Positions 34,760 through 45,582 are shown, counted from the first letter of the stretch. The stretch: DNA of 64,000 bases from Acidihalobacter prosperus (GCF_000754095.2 NZ_JQSG02000001.1:419140-483139); one strand, 5' to 3'. The notes: generated by a model not told the origin, from the sequence alone. Numbers and translations: made by a program.

Positions 34760-34781
34760 GGCGCTACGCCGGCGTAGCGCC
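34760..34781. promoter_or_regulatory. Perfect 22-bp palindrome between divergent genes
   Basis: GGCGCTACGCC (34760-34770) is immediately followed by its exact complement (34771-34781), and GGCGCTA recurs just after at 34786. No T-run follows. Lying between the divergent csp and rpfE-like genes, it may be an operator; extrusion or a shared hairpin are alternatives. Confidence 0.45.
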
Positions 34782-34826
34782 GACAGGCGCTAGACTATGC
34801 CTCCCATCGAGACACGACAGGCTATC

Positions 34827-35843
34827 ATGCATTTGCACTTGATCGTTCCGGGCTTGGCCCGGCCGCTGCGTCGTTGGCAACAGGATTACGCCTGGCAGCC
34901 GCATGCCGACCATCTGGAGGTGCTGCTTGCCGGCGCGCGACACCGGGGTCGCGGCGCGCACAACCATATTGCCATGGCAGCAGAGGTACTGGGATGGCAG
35001 GGTGACAACCTACCGATTGCCGCGTTCCGGGCGCAGGGGCGCCTGCCGCCGGCAAAGGCGGGATGCGACTGGGTTTGCGCGGATCCGGTGCATTTGAGTG
35101 CCGACGCCAACTCCGCCGTGGTCTGGGATTCCAGGCGGTTCGATCTGCGATTAGACGAAGCGCAGGAACTGGCGGCGGCCCTGAACCGGGCATTGGGTGA
35201 CGGTGACTGGCACTTTCGCGTCGAAACGGCCGGGGAGTGGTATCTGAGCGTGCCGGCCGACGACGTTCCGAATGCGGCGATGTTGCACGAGGTGGCGGGG
35301 CGCGATCTCCGTCACGTAGCCGCACCAAACGCGGGATCCTCCAAGTGGCGCACGCGTCTGACCGAAATCCAGATGATCTTGCACGGCCACCCGGTGAATC
35401 TGGCGCGCGAGGCGCGCGGCGAACCCGCGGTGAACAGTCTCTGGTGTTGGGGTGGCGGACATCCGGCGACATGGGAACCCGATGCGCTTGCACGGGTAAT
35501 CGGTGGCGGCAGCGTGCTCGCTGGGATGGCTGCTGCCGCTGGATTGACGCACACAAAATCCGAGCTCGACGAATTTGCGCCCCCCCTTCGTGGCGGTGCG
35601 ATATTGTTGGTGCTCGACGACTTGGCCGAGGCGGCGGCCTACGACGACATTCAGGCCTGGGAGCGGACGCTGGGCAGACTGAATTCAACCTGGTTCGCGC
35701 GTCTCGTGCGCGCGCTGGATACGGGAGAGGTGGCGGATATCGAACTGCATGCCGACGGCAACCGTTGGCATATCCGACGGCGCAGCCGGTTGGCGCGCTG
35801 GAGACGCCCACGAGCGCTCGCAGCACAATTGGCGGACTCATGA
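34827..35843 (+). CDS. RpfE-like / phosphoglycerate-mutase-like protein
   Basis: Protein of 338 aa; ATG 34827 (MHLHLIVPGLARPL) is preferred over 34797. SLWCWGGGHPATW near residue 210 and EIQMILHGHPVN match the RpfE family of Xanthomonas, distantly related to cofactor-independent phosphoglycerate mutases. The family accompanies recJ, prfB and lysS in several gammaproteobacterial genomes, the order found here. The function of RpfE is unresolved. Confidence 0.75.
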   Translation: MHLHLIVPGLARPLRRWQQDYAWQPHADHLEVLLAGARHRGRGAHNHIAMAAEVLGWQGDNLPIAAFRAQGRLPPAKAGCDWVCADPVHLSADANSAVVWDSRRFDLRLDEAQELAAALNRALGDGDWHFRVETAGEWYLSVPADDVPNAAMLHEVAGRDLRHVAAPNAGSSKWRTRLTEIQMILHGHPVNLAREARGEPAVNSLWCWGGGHPATWEPDALARVIGGGSVLAGMAAAAGLTHTKSELDEFAPPLRGGAILLVLDDLAEAAAYDDIQAWERTLGRLNSTWFARLVRALDTGEVADIELHADGNRWHIRRRSRLARWRRPRALAAQLADS

Positions 35844-36107
35844 GGATGCGAGCGATTGCCTTCGGGTTCACTCCGCCCCGGTGTGCAAAACCGGGCCGCC
35901 AGCAGGGGCGGGGTTGACCGCGATGAAAACCTGCCGAGACAATCGTCCCATCGCCTGCGGAACTGTTTCCCATCGGCTCGTCGCCGGGATATCGGCAAGA
36001 CCATCGTCTGTACGCATGACCGTATTCGCCATCACCGAGCAACCACATACTGCGTCATCGTCCCGCATGGGTCGTTCCACGCATTCGCTGCGGGCGGGCC
36101 TGTCGTC

Positions 36108-37883
36108 ATGAGACATCCGCGCCCGCTATTGCGCCGCCGGTCGGTGGCGGCGCACGCCTTGCCGGACAGCGTGCCGCCGCTGCTGCGCAGGATCTATGCC
36201 GCGCGCGGAGCCACCGCGGCCGAAGGCCTGGTCAGGGATCTGAATGGCCTGGCGGATTATCGCCCCTTGGGCGGCATGGAGGCCGCGGTTGACTGCTTGG
36301 AGCAGGCGTTGCGCGAGCAGTGGCCGGTCATGATCGTCGGTGACTACGATGCGGATGGCGCCACCAGCACGGCGCTGGCGATCGAGGCACTGCGTTCCTT
36401 GGGCGCCCAGCACGTCGGCTACCTAGTCCCGAACCGCTTTACCCAGGGCTACGGGCTGTCGCCAGCACTGGCCGAAGAGGCCGCTGCACGCGGCGCACGT
36501 CTGCTCATCACGGTGGACAATGGCATCGCCGCGCATAGCGGCGTGCGCGCGGCACGCGCGGCAGGTATGGCGGTACTCATTACAGATCATCATCTGCCGG
36601 GCGAAGTTCTGCCTGAGGCCGATGCGATCGTCAACCCGAACCTGCCGGGCGACATCTTCCCCAGCAAATCGCTGGCGGGCGTTGGCGTGATTTTCTACGT
36701 CATGCTCGCGCTGCGGGCGCGCCTCCGGACCCAGAGCTGGTTCGAAGCCCACGGGCGGCCCACGCCCAATTTTGCCGAGCTACTGGATCTGGTTGCCGTG
36801 GGTACGGTTGCCGATGTGGTCGCTCTGGACGCGAATAATCGCATTCTGGTGGAGCAGGGATTGCGCCGTATTCGTGCCGGCAGGGCCCGTGCCGGGGTGC
36901 GCGCGCTGTTGCGAGTGGCCGGACGGGATCCGGCGCGCGTGGCGGCGAGCGACCTGGGTTTCGCCATTGGACCGCGACTGAATGCCACCGGACGCCTGGA
37001 CGATATGGCACTGGGGATCGAATGCCTGCTCGCGACGGACGAAACGCGCGCCGCGACATTGGCGCAACGCCTCGATGCGCTCAACCGTGAACGGCGGGAG
37101 TTGGAGCAGGATATGCGGGAACAGGCGATGTCGGCCGTCGAGGCCGCGTTCGCGCGCCTCGACGGCGACGCATTGCCTGACGGGCTATGCCTGTTCGATC
37201 CAGACTGGCACGAAGGCGTGGTGGGGCTGGTGGCCGGACGTGTCAAGGAACGATTTCATCGCCCGGTTGCGGTATTCGCACCGGGCGCCGACGGCATGCT
37301 CAAGGGTTCGCTCAGATCGGTGCCCGGCATCCATATCCGCGACGTGCTGGCGGATATGGCCGCCCGCGATCCGGATCTGTTGCCGCGTTTCGGGGGCCAT
37401 GCGATGGCCGCCGGACTTTCGCTAGAGGCGACGAGACTCGATGCTTTTTCCGCCTTGTTTGCGCAGGCCGTCTCGCGCCATGCGGACGACGAGGCCTTGC
37501 AACCCGTGTTGTGGAGCGACGGCGAGCTTGCGCCCGGCGAATTCGACTTGCAGACGGCCGAGGCCCTGCGTGCTGGCGGCCCATGGGGGCAGGGGTTTCC
37601 CGAACCCTTGTTCGACGGCGTGTTCGCCGTGCACGCCGCACGCGAGGTTGGTCAGGGGCATCTGAAGCTGCAGTTGCGCGACCCCAGGGATGGCAGGCTG
37701 CATGAGGCGATCGCCTTCCACTACGCTGAACTCGGCATGTCGCCCGATGGCGGGCGTGACGAGGCTCGATATGCCTTCCGGCTCGATGTCAACGAATACC
37801 GTGGCGAGCGACGTCCTCAGCTGCTAGTGACCGGCTACGATCTCATCGTGGACGAGGCCGGCGGCGACAGTGCCCATATTTGA
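36108..37883 (+). CDS. recJ: Single-strand-specific exonuclease RecJ
   Basis: Protein of 591 aa. The frame is open from 35856, but family similarity begins at ATG 36108 (MRHPRPLLRRRSVAAHALPDSVPPLLRRIYAARG). Catalytic DHH-family motifs are GDYDADGATST (about 76-86) and TDHHLPGE, with the DHHA1 motif FGGHAMAAGLSL near 430. RecJ degrades 5' single-stranded DNA in mismatch repair and RecF recombination. Bases 35844-36107 hold no gene I can support. Confidence 0.96.
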   Translation: MRHPRPLLRRRSVAAHALPDSVPPLLRRIYAARGATAAEGLVRDLNGLADYRPLGGMEAAVDCLEQALREQWPVMIVGDYDADGATSTALAIEALRSLGAQHVGYLVPNRFTQGYGLSPALAEEAAARGARLLITVDNGIAAHSGVRAARAAGMAVLITDHHLPGEVLPEADAIVNPNLPGDIFPSKSLAGVGVIFYVMLALRARLRTQSWFEAHGRPTPNFAELLDLVAVGTVADVVALDANNRILVEQGLRRIRAGRARAGVRALLRVAGRDPARVAASDLGFAIGPRLNATGRLDDMALGIECLLATDETRAATLAQRLDALNRERRELEQDMREQAMSAVEAAFARLDGDALPDGLCLFDPDWHEGVVGLVAGRVKERFHRPVAVFAPGADGMLKGSLRSVPGIHIRDVLADMAARDPDLLPRFGGHAMAAGLSLEATRLDAFSALFAQAVSRHADDEALQPVLWSDGELAPGEFDLQTAEALRAGGPWGQGFPEPLFDGVFAVHAAREVGQGHLKLQLRDPRDGRLHEAIAFHYAELGMSPDGGRDEARYAFRLDVNEYRGERRPQLLVTGYDLIVDEAGGDSAHI

Positions 37884-37905
37884 TACGCAGGCGCCGTGCC
37901 CGACA

Positions 37906-38172
37906 TCAATCCGGCAGGGCCAGCAGAGCGAAATAGGACAATAGGGCGGGGACGGCATAATCGAGCGTCAGCACCATCCATACCCAAGCTGGCGGAAATT
38001 TTTCCAGCAGATGCTGGTGCAGATCGAACAGGACGATCCAGTTGCCGAGCACCAGGCCGCCCAGCAGGCTGTCGCGTATGCGGGCGGGGCGCAGCAGACG
38101 TCGCCGCCCGGGGCGGGGCGCGTGCATGATTGCCGGCTCGGTCGGGTCTTGGCGCGGTTTGGGCATCGTCAT
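37906..38172 (-). CDS. Small two-segment membrane protein
   Basis: Protein of 88 aa, not recognised. A basic N-terminal part (PRPGRRRLLRPARIRD) is followed by two hydrophobic segments, LLGGLVLGNWIVLFDL and WVWMVLTLDYAVPALLSYFALLAL, with both ends likely cytosolic. It is convergent with recJ and divergent from prfB. It could be a real small inner-membrane protein or an open frame in GC-rich DNA; the sensible hydrophobic pattern favours the former. Confidence 0.5.
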   Translation of the reverse strand: MTMPKPRQDPTEPAIMHAPRPGRRRLLRPARIRDSLLGGLVLGNWIVLFDLHQHLLEKFPPAWVWMVLTLDYAVPALLSYFALLALPD

Positions 38173-38295
38173 GTCCGGTCAGGGTTGTCCCGTCGACTCA
38201 GACCGCCGCGGCTGTCCGCGGTTCAGCCGGCGCCAGGTCCACCGGCGCCACGCAATGCTGTAGAATCGGGCGTTTTTCGCTCAAGGGAATGCCGA

Positions 38296-39391
38296 ATGGA
38301 ACTCAACCCGGTTTATCAGCGGATCCGTGACCTGCGGGGGCGTCTGGATGCCCTCAGGGGGTATCTTTGACGTAGAGGTCAAGCGCGAGCGTCTGGAAGA
38401 GGTCCGCCGCGAGCTGGAGGATGCCGCGGTGTGGAACAATCCCGAGCGGGCGCAGAGCCTGGGCAAGGAGCGGGCGCAGCTGGAGGCCGTGGTCGAGACC
38501 ATCGACACGCTCGCCGCCGGCCTCGTGGACGGCGAGGAGCTTCTGGAGCTGGCAGAGGCCGAGAGCGACGACGATACCGTCGACTCCGTCGAGCGCGATC
38601 TCGACGATTACGAAGCGCGTGTGGGCCAGCTGGAGTTCCGTCGCATGTTCTCCGGCGAAATGGATGGCGCCAGCGCCTTCCTGGATATTCAAGCGGGCTC
38701 CGGTGGTACGGAAGCCCAGGACTGGGCCGAGATGCTGCTGCGCATGTATCTGCGCTGGGGTGAACGACGGGGCTTCAAGACCGAACTGATCGAGGAATCT
38801 CCGGGCGAGGTGGCCGGCATCAAGAGCGCCACGGTACGTTTCGAGGGCGAATACGCCTATGGCTGGCTGCGCACCGAAACCGGTGTCCATCGTCTGGTGC
38901 GCAAATCGCCCTTCGACTCCGGCAATCGCCGTCATACGTCGTTCGCTGCGGTTTTCGTATCGCCCGAGGTCGATGACGATTTCGATATCGAGATCAATCC
39001 GGCCGATCTGAAGGTCGACACCTATCGCGCGAGCGGCGCGGGCGGTCAGCACGTCAACCGTACCGAATCCGCGATCCGCATCACGCACATGCCATCGGGG
39101 ATCGTGGTGCAGTGTCAGAACGATCGTTCGCAGCACAAGAACCGCGCCACCGCCATGAAGCAACTCAAGGCCAAGCTCTACGAACTCGAGCTGCAGAAAA
39201 GGCAGTCCGAACAGCAGGCGGTCGAGGACAGCAAGTCGGATATCGGCTGGGGCAATCAGATTCGTTCCTACGTGCTGGACCAGTCGCGGATCAAGGATTT
39301 GCGCACCAGCGTCGAGACCGGCAATACGCAGGCGGTACTCGACGGCGGGATCGACATTTTCATTGAGGCCGCGCTCAAGAGCGGACTTTAA
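38296..39391 (+). CDS. prfB: Peptide chain release factor 2, programmed frameshift
   Basis: Reads 38296-38367, then shifts +1 to 38369-39391, giving 364 aa as in E. coli RF2. SPFDSGNRR holds the SPF tripeptide that reads UGA/UAA, and GAGGQHVNR carries GGQ, which triggers hydrolysis. Without the shift the protein ends after 24 codons at an in-frame TGA. It is followed 28 bp later by lysS, the conserved pair. Confidence 0.97.
38356..38371 (+). promoter_or_regulatory. prfB: prfB +1 frameshift site
   Basis: AGGGGGTATCTTTGAC: the internal Shine-Dalgarno AGGGGG lies three bases before the slippery CTT, followed by TGA and C. This is the canonical arrangement by which low RF2 levels favour slippage and autoregulate the protein. 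Confidence 0.95.
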
Positions 39392-39419
39392 AGAACTTCG
39401 GCGGAACGTAATAAACAAC

Positions 39420-40910
39420 ATGAGTAACATCCAGCAAGACGATGAAAACAAACTGATTGCTCAGCGCCGCGAAAAGCTTGAGCGCTTACGGGAGATCGGT
39501 GAGGCTTTCCCCAACGACTTCCGTCGCGATGCCGTGGCGGGCGAACTGCACGCGGAATACGACGAGATCGACGCAGAAACGCTGGAAGCCCGCCAGCTGC
39601 GTGTGCGCGTGGCCGGGCGCATGATGCTCAAGCGTGTGATGGGCAAGGCAAGCTTCGCGCAATTGCTGGACATGTCCGGACGTATCCAGCTCTACCTGCA
39701 GCGTGATCAGCTGGGCGATGGCTACCAGGCCTTCAAGGGCTGGGATATCGGCGACATCGTCGGTGCCGAGGGTCAGCTCATCAAGACCAAGACGGGCGAG
39801 CTCAGCGTGCGCGTCGATACCATCCGCCTGCTGACCAAGGCTGTGCGGCCGCTGCCGGAAAAATTCCACGGCCTGACGGACCAGGAGGTGCGCTACCGTC
39901 AGCGCTATCTCGATCTGATCATGAACGAACCTTCGCGCGCGACCTTCCGCCTGCGCTCGAAGATCGTGCAGTTCATCCGCAATTTCATGAGCGCGCGCGA
40001 TTTTCTGGAGGTCGAGACGCCGATGATGCAGGCCATTCCCGGCGGCGCCACGGCGCGGCCTTTCGTGACCCATCACAATGCGCTGGACATGCCGCTGTTC
40101 CTCCGCGTGGCCCCCGAGCTGTACCTCAAGCGCCTGGTGGTCGGCGGTTTCGAACGGGTATTCGAGATCAACCGCAATTTCCGCAACGAAGGTGTGTCTA
40201 CCCGGCATAATCCCGAGTTCACGATGCTGGAGTTCTACCAGGCCTACGCGACCTACGAGGATCTGATCGATCTGACCGAGACCATGCTGCGCGAGATGGC
40301 GGCGACATTGCTCGGCACGGAAAAGCTGGCCTATCAAGGCGAGGAATACGATTTCAGCAAGCCGTTCGCGCGTTTCACCATGCGCGAATCCGTGCTGCAC
40401 TATAATCCGCGCGTCGAGGCCGGGCAGCTTGATGATCCGACACGGCTGCGTGCGCTGGCCGATGCGCTGGGCATACCCGTCAAGCCGGGTTACGGTCCGG
40501 GCAAGATCCTGACCGAGATTTTCGAAAAGACGGTCGAGCACCGGCTGTCCGAGCCAACCTTCATTACCGAATATCCGACCGAGGTTTCGCCGCTGGCCCG
40601 TCGCAACACCCGCAACCCGGAAGTGACCGACCGCTTCGAGTTCTTCGTGGGCGGCCGCGAGCTGGCCAATGGCTTTTCCGAGCTCAACGATTACGAGGAT
40701 CAGGCCGAGCGTTTCCGGCGGCAGGTGGCCGAGAAGGAGGCGGGCGACGAGGAGGCCATGCACTTCGACGCCGATTATATCCGCGCCCTGGAGCACGGCA
40801 TGCCACCTACCGCAGGCGAGGGCATCGGCATCGACCGGCTGGTCATGCTGTTCGCGGACGCGCCGTCGATTCGCGATGTTCTGCTGTTTCCGCACATGCG
40901 ACCGGAATAA
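39420..40910 (+). CDS. lysS: Lysyl-tRNA synthetase, class II
   Basis: Protein of 496 aa from ATG 39420. An N-terminal OB fold (about 60-150, [22 protein letters not shown]) binds the anticodon. Class II motif 2 is [30 protein letters not shown] and motif 3 [15 protein letters not shown]. It charges tRNA-Lys. It follows prfB by 28 bp as one transcription unit. Confidence 0.98.
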   Translation: MSNIQQDDENKLIAQRREKLERLREIGEAFPNDFRRDAVAGELHAEYDEIDAETLEARQLRVRVAGRMMLKRVMGKASFAQLLDMSGRIQLYLQRDQLGDGYQAFKGWDIGDIVGAEGQLIKTKTGELSVRVDTIRLLTKAVRPLPEKFHGLTDQEVRYRQRYLDLIMNEPSRATFRLRSKIVQFIRNFMSARDFLEVETPMMQAIPGGATARPFVTHHNALDMPLFLRVAPELYLKRLVVGGFERVFEINRNFRNEGVSTRHNPEFTMLEFYQAYATYEDLIDLTETMLREMAATLLGTEKLAYQGEEYDFSKPFARFTMRESVLHYNPRVEAGQLDDPTRLRALADALGIPVKPGYGPGKILTEIFEKTVEHRLSEPTFITEYPTEVSPLARRNTRNPEVTDRFEFFVGGRELANGFSELNDYEDQAERFRRQVAEKEAGDEEAMHFDADYIRALEHGMPPTAGEGIGIDRLVMLFADAPSIRDVLLFPHMRPE

Positions 40911-40931
40911 TGGCCGCATGTGCGCGGGCAT

Positions 40932-41990
40932 TCACCCCGTTGCGGCGACTTCGAGCGAATAGGGCAGTTCGCGCAGCGTGACGTGAGCGCCCTTGCGCTG
41001 GCCGAGTCGCAGCTTCGCTCCCTGATCGGCACTGCCGATCTGCAGCACCGCCAGCCCTTCCAGACCGCCGTCCGGATGGCGGTAGGCTTCGACCAGTCGG
41101 CCGGCAGGATTGCCCTCGGCATCGGCATCGACGATCTCGGTGCCAGGATCAGCCGCGTCCGCGTCGATATGCACGCGGTACATGCGGCGCTTCAGGTTTC
41201 CGAGGTATTGCATGCGCGCGACGATCTCCTGCCCTGGGTAACAGCCTTTCTGAAAGCTGACACCGCCGATCAGCTCCATATTTGCCATCTGCGGCACGAA
41301 GGCCTCGCTGGTCGCGGGCTGGACCACGGGAATCCCCGCCAGCACGTTCAGCAGCCCCCAGCATGGCGCGCCCACCGGCGCGCCATGCACGTTCAGCCGG
41401 GTCCAAAGCTTGTGCAAGGGCTCCAGTGAGCCGTAAATCTCGTAGCGAGGATGGTGGCCGATGATACGCGCCACGGTGATGCCGTCGCGCGTGAGAGTGT
41501 CGTCGACCGCTTGCGGCGGGGTACACCCCAGGGCTTCGCCAAGCAGCGTGGCGGCATCCGGACCGGACAGCCCCATCCTGATCAGGCTCGCGCTGGCATC
41601 TTCAAGGGTCACGCGGCTGCGCAGCACGTACATGCGCAGTCGTTTGAGCATCGGCTCCAGCAGGGCTTGCGGCAACCGCAGATAATAGGTGCCGTCGCGT
41701 CGGATGACGCGGAAATTCGCCAGCATGCGCCCCTTGGGCGTGCAGTAGCTGCTCAGTTGGCTGTGCCCGGCATCGACCGCTTGGATGTCGTTGCTGAACT
41801 GGCCCTGCAAGAAATCGGCGGCATCCTCGCCGTAGGCCGCGATCAGGCCGTAGTGCGAGAGGTCGCAGATCACGTTGCCCGCAGTGGTCACCCGGCGCTC
41901 GCGCTCGGGATTGCCGAAGCTCACCACACTGCCGTCCTCGGCGAATTCGGCCCCGTCGTCCTGCAGGTAGGCCTTCCACTCGGGTTTCAT
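40932..41990 (-). CDS. ygfZ: Folate-binding Fe-S maintenance protein YgfZ
   Basis: Protein of 352 aa. KGCYPGQEIVARMQYLG (near 265) is the YgfZ signature with the essential Cys. The fold is that of GcvT-type tetrahydrofolate-binding proteins (DLSHYGLIAAYGEDAADFLQGQFSNDI). It helps maintain certain [4Fe-4S] enzymes. It is convergent with lysS and divergent from sdhC, often found near sdhE. Confidence 0.95.
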   Translation of the reverse strand: MKPEWKAYLQDDGAEFAEDGSVVSFGNPERERRVTTAGNVICDLSHYGLIAAYGEDAADFLQGQFSNDIQAVDAGHSQLSSYCTPKGRMLANFRVIRRDGTYYLRLPQALLEPMLKRLRMYVLRSRVTLEDASASLIRMGLSGPDAATLLGEALGCTPPQAVDDTLTRDGITVARIIGHHPRYEIYGSLEPLHKLWTRLNVHGAPVGAPCWGLLNVLAGIPVVQPATSEAFVPQMANMELIGGVSFQKGCYPGQEIVARMQYLGNLKRRMYRVHIDADAADPGTEIVDADAEGNPAGRLVEAYRHPDGGLEGLAVLQIGSADQGAKLRLGQRKGAHVTLRELPYSLEVAATG

Positions 41991-42158
41991 GCGATTCTCC
42001 GTCTCGGGTGACTCAGTATCCGGCTATGGTAGAACAAGCGTGGAAGCGCTGTCAGCCACGTGCGTGGGCTTGCTTATCCGCAGCCTTGTTCTGCTAGACT
42101 CAAACTCCCTCCGGCCAGCCGATAGAAGTCGCCCACAGGATCACAAGGACCGTCGCCG

Positions 42159-42533
42159 ATGAATGCACGTCCCGTCTATCTCGATCTGCTCAGAATTCGC
42201 CTGCCGCTGCCCGGAGTGATTTCCTTCGCCCACCGGATTTCTGGCGTGTTGCTGTTTATCGGCATTCCCTTCGCGCTCTACCTGCTCGAGCTGTCACTGA
42301 ATGGCCGCGCAGGATTTTCCCGTGCCCATGCGCTGCTGGCCTCACCCTGGCTGGCGCCCGTCCTGCTGCTGCTGGTGTGGAGTCTCTGCCACCACCTGTT
42401 GGCCGGCATCCGCTTTCTGCTCATGGATATCGAAATAGCCGTGGACCGGCGCGGCAGCCGCCTGAGCGCCGCCTGGGTGGGCGGATCGGCGCTTGTGCTC
42501 GCGTGTGTGTTGCTGCTGGAGTTCTATCTGTGA
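42159..42533 (+). CDS. sdhC: Succinate dehydrogenase cytochrome b556 subunit
   Basis: Protein of 124 aa with three membrane segments. [15 protein letters not shown] carries the quinone-site Ser/Arg, and [17 protein letters not shown] the heme-ligand His. It anchors the flavoprotein and iron-sulfur subunits and, with SdhD, binds heme b and ubiquinone. First gene of the sdh operon; the next start overlaps its stop by 4 bp. Confidence 0.95.
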   Translation: MNARPVYLDLLRIRLPLPGVISFAHRISGVLLFIGIPFALYLLELSLNGRAGFSRAHALLASPWLAPVLLLLVWSLCHHLLAGIRFLLMDIEIAVDRRGSRLSAAWVGGSALVLACVLLLEFYL

Positions 42534-42871
42534 AAACGGGGTTGAGCGGGCTGCGAGCCTGGCTGATTCAACGCGTGAGCGCCGTCTATCTGGGCGGCTT
42601 TTTCATTTTCGCCCTCGTCGCACTGGCAATCCATCCTCACCTCGACGCGGCCCGCTGGCAGACCTGGCTGTCACAGCCGCTGCTACAGCTGGCGCTGGCG
42701 CTCTTCATGATCATGCTGCTGGCCCATGCCTGGGTGGGTGCGCGCGACGTGATCGTGGACTATGTCCGACCCATCGGCCTGCGCCTGGGGCTGCTGGCCG
42801 TCGTGGCCTTATTTCTGCTGGGCTGCGGACTTTGGGCCGCACGCATCTTGTTACTGGCGAGTGGATCATGA
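42530..42871 (+). CDS. sdhD: Succinate dehydrogenase membrane anchor
   Basis: Protein of 113 aa from GTG 42530 (GTGA overlap with sdhC). [13 protein letters not shown] and [16 protein letters not shown] are SdhD marks, the latter with the heme His and the quinone-site Asp-Tyr. Three membrane segments. It overlaps the sdhA start by 4 bp, so the anchors and catalytic subunits are coupled. Confidence 0.94.
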   Translation: MKTGLSGLRAWLIQRVSAVYLGGFFIFALVALAIHPHLDAARWQTWLSQPLLQLALALFMIMLLAHAWVGARDVIVDYVRPIGLRLGLLAVVALFLLGCGLWAARILLLASGS

Positions 42872-44631
42872 AGCTGACGAGAAGACGATTTGACGCCCTG
42901 ATCGTGGGCGCCGGCGGCGCAGGCCTGCGCGCGGCATTGCAGCTGGCGCGCGCGGATGCGAACGTGGCCGTGGTGTCGAAGGTGTTTCCCACGCGTTCGC
43001 ATACCGTGGCCGCCCAGGGCGGCGTGAACGCGGCGCTTGCCAATGTCGTATCCGACGACTGGCACTGGCACATGTTCGATACCGTCAAGGGCAGCGACTA
43101 CCTGGGCGATCAGGACGCCATTGAATTCATGTGCCGTGCGGCGCCGAAGGTGGTCTACGAACTGGATCACTACGGCGTGCCGTTTTCCCGGCTGGAGGAC
43201 GGCACCATCTATCAGCGCGCCTTCGGCGGGCAGAGCCGCCACTTCGGCAAGGAACAGGCGGTACGCACCTGTGCAGCGGCCGACCGCACCGGGCATGCAA
43301 TCCTGCATAGCCTGTATCAGCAGAACATCCGCGCCAAGACCCATTTCTTCGACGAATACTTCACCGTCGATCTGATCAAGGACGCGGACGGCCATGTGCT
43401 GGGAGTGCTGGCCTTTTCCATCGAAACCGGCGAGCCGATCCTGATCGAGGCGAAAACGACCCTGCTGGCGACCGGCGGGGTGGCGCAGCTCTACCGCACC
43501 AATACCAATGCACTGATCAATACCGGCGACGGCATGGCCATGGCGCTACGCGCCGGCATCCCGCTCCAGGACATGGAGTTCATCCAGTTCCACCCGACCG
43601 GTATCGCCGGCCGCGGCATGCTGATTACCGAGGGTGCAAGGGGCGAGGGCGGCTATCTCGTCAACAGCGAAGGCGAGCGATTCATGGAACGCTACGCGCC
43701 GCACGCGAAGGACCTGGCTTCGCGCGACGTGGTGAGCCGTGCGATCTATACCGAGGTCAAGGAAGGCCGCGGCTGCGGCCCGCGCAAGGACTATTGCCTC
43801 CTCAAGGTCGATCATCTCGGCGCGGACGTGGTCAAGAGCCGCCTGCCCGGCATTCGCGACATGTGTCTGACCTTCCTGCATCTCGATCCCGCCGAACAGG
43901 CGATCCCGGTCTATCCGACGGCGCACTACACCATGGGCGGCATCCCGACCAATCGCTTCGGGCAGGTGGTGGTACCGGTACGCGACACGCCGGAGGCGCC
44001 CGTGCCGGGTCTGTATGCAGCCGGCGAATGCGCCTGCGTGTCCGTGCATGGCGCCAATCGCCTCGGCGGCAACTCGCTGCTCGACATCCTGGTATTCGGG
44101 CGCGCGGCGGCCAATCACATCATCGAATACCTGGCGGATAACCGCTACCACCGACCGATGGATGAGGATAGTGTCGAGGCCGCCATGGCCCGGCTCACGC
44201 GCTGGGATCGTCGCGGCGACGGCGAATCGCCGGAGCAGGTGCGGCACGCCCTCAAGCAGGCCATGGAGGATCACGTCGGCGTGTTCCGCGAACAGAGCCT
44301 GCTGGAAGCGGGCGTGGAGCAGGTTCGAGCGGTGGCCGAGCGCCTGCAGTCGGCCGTCCTGCGGGACCATTCGCGGGTCTTCAATACCGCCCGCGTCGAA
44401 GCCCTGGAAACGGAGAATCTCGTGGCCTGCGCGCAGGCCGTGGCGCAATCGGCCCTGGCGCGCACGGAAAGCCGCGGCGCACACAGCCGGGTCGATCATC
44501 CCAAGCGCGACGACGGTCGCTGGATGCGCCACAGCCTTTATTTCCTCGCCAGCGACAATCTCGATTACAAGCCGGTACGTACGCGGCCGCTGACCGTCGA
44601 TTCGTTTCCTCCGGTGGAGAGGGTCTACTGA
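42868..44631 (+). CDS. sdhA: Succinate dehydrogenase flavoprotein subunit
   Basis: Protein of 587 aa. [15 protein letters not shown] is the FAD-binding motif and [15 protein letters not shown] contains the His that binds FAD covalently. [21 protein letters not shown] and REDVVSR-like [13 protein letters not shown] surround the succinate site. It oxidises succinate to fumarate. Covalent flavination is aided by SdhE, encoded just after sdhB. Confidence 0.98.
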   Translation: MKLTRRRFDALIVGAGGAGLRAALQLARADANVAVVSKVFPTRSHTVAAQGGVNAALANVVSDDWHWHMFDTVKGSDYLGDQDAIEFMCRAAPKVVYELDHYGVPFSRLEDGTIYQRAFGGQSRHFGKEQAVRTCAAADRTGHAILHSLYQQNIRAKTHFFDEYFTVDLIKDADGHVLGVLAFSIETGEPILIEAKTTLLATGGVAQLYRTNTNALINTGDGMAMALRAGIPLQDMEFIQFHPTGIAGRGMLITEGARGEGGYLVNSEGERFMERYAPHAKDLASRDVVSRAIYTEVKEGRGCGPRKDYCLLKVDHLGADVVKSRLPGIRDMCLTFLHLDPAEQAIPVYPTAHYTMGGIPTNRFGQVVVPVRDTPEAPVPGLYAAGECACVSVHGANRLGGNSLLDILVFGRAAANHIIEYLADNRYHRPMDEDSVEAAMARLTRWDRRGDGESPEQVRHALKQAMEDHVGVFREQSLLEAGVEQVRAVAERLQSAVLRDHSRVFNTARVEALETENLVACAQAVAQSALARTESRGAHSRVDHPKRDDGRWMRHSLYFLASDNLDYKPVRTRPLTVDSFPPVERVY

Positions 44632-45332
44632 TGAAATTTTCTATCTACCGCTACGATCCCGAGGGCGCGGCGGCACCGCATATGCAGCCGTTCGAGCTCG
44701 CCGACGGCGAGATCGAACCGGGCATGATGCTGCTGGGTGCGCTGCTCAAGCTCAAGGAGCAGGACGAGACCTTGAGTTTCCGCCGTTCGTGCCAGGAAGG
44801 CGTGTGCGGTTCGGACGGCATGAACATCAATGGCACCAACGGCCTGGCCTGCATCACGCCGGTCTCCGGTCTGAAACAGCCGATCGAGATCCGGCCGCTG
44901 CCGGGCATGCCGGTGGTGCGCGACCTGATCGTCGACATGGACAACTTCTACGGCCAGTATCGTGCGGCGGAACCCTATCTCAAGCTCACCGATCCCGAAC
45001 CGGAGACCGAGTTCCGACAATCCCCGGAACAACGCACCAGGCTTGATGGGCTGTATGAATGCGTGCTCTGCGGCTGCTGTTCCGCGGCCTGCCCGTCCTA
45101 TTGGTGGAATCCGGACCGTTTCCTCGGCCCGGCCGCACTGCTACAGTCGGCACGCTTCGTGCTCGACAGCCGCGATCAGGCTACGGATGAACGGCTGACC
45201 CAGCTCGACGACGCCTACAAGCTCTACCGCTGCCACAGCATCATGAACTGCGTCCAGGTTTGTCCCAAGGGATTGAATCCCACGCGTGCGATCGGCCAGA
45301 TCAAGCACGCCATGCTCAAGCGCTCGATCTGA
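44631..45332 (+). CDS. sdhB: Succinate dehydrogenase iron-sulfur subunit
   Basis: Protein of 233 aa. RRSCQEGVCGSDGMNING..C binds the [2Fe-2S] cluster, CVLCGCCSAACP the [4Fe-4S] cluster and CHSIMNCVQVCPKGLNP the [3Fe-4S] cluster. It passes electrons from SdhA to ubiquinone. Its start codon shares a base with the sdhA stop. Confidence 0.98.
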   Translation: MKFSIYRYDPEGAAAPHMQPFELADGEIEPGMMLLGALLKLKEQDETLSFRRSCQEGVCGSDGMNINGTNGLACITPVSGLKQPIEIRPLPGMPVVRDLIVDMDNFYGQYRAAEPYLKLTDPEPETEFRQSPEQRTRLDGLYECVLCGCCSAACPSYWWNPDRFLGPAALLQSARFVLDSRDQATDERLTQLDDAYKLYRCHSIMNCVQVCPKGLNPTRAIGQIKHAMLKRSI

Positions 45333-45333
45333 A

Positions 45334-45582
45334 GTGGAGGCGGACGGGCGTTTGCGTTGGCACTGTCGGCGCGGCATGCTTGAACTCGACCTGCTCCTCG
45401 GCGCGTTCGCGAATCACGGTTATAACGTACTCGACGATGCCGGCCGTTTAGCGTTCGAGCGCTTACTGGAGTATCCTGATCAGGTACTGTTGGACATCCT
45501 GATGGGCCGGATGGCCCCCGCAGACCCGGGAATTGCCCATGTCGTCACCCAGATCCGTGGAGCCACTGTATCTCCAGCCTAA
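45334..45582 (+). CDS. sdhE: FAD assembly factor SdhE
   Basis: Protein of 82 aa from GTG 45334, one base after the sdhB stop. The RGMLELDLLL motif (residues 13-22) is the conserved SdhE signature that contacts SdhA, and the protein has the usual five-helix length. It promotes covalent attachment of FAD to SdhA. It is placed directly after sdhB and overlaps the next gene. Confidence 0.93.
   Translation: MEADGRLRWHCRRGMLELDLLLGAFANHGYNVLDDAGRLAFERLLEYPDQVLLDILMGRMAPADPGIAHVVTQIRGATVSPA

Noticed and set aside
39486-40931. A 481-codon frame antisense to lysS
   Set aside because: Shadow of lysS; no ribosome-binding site or homology recognised.
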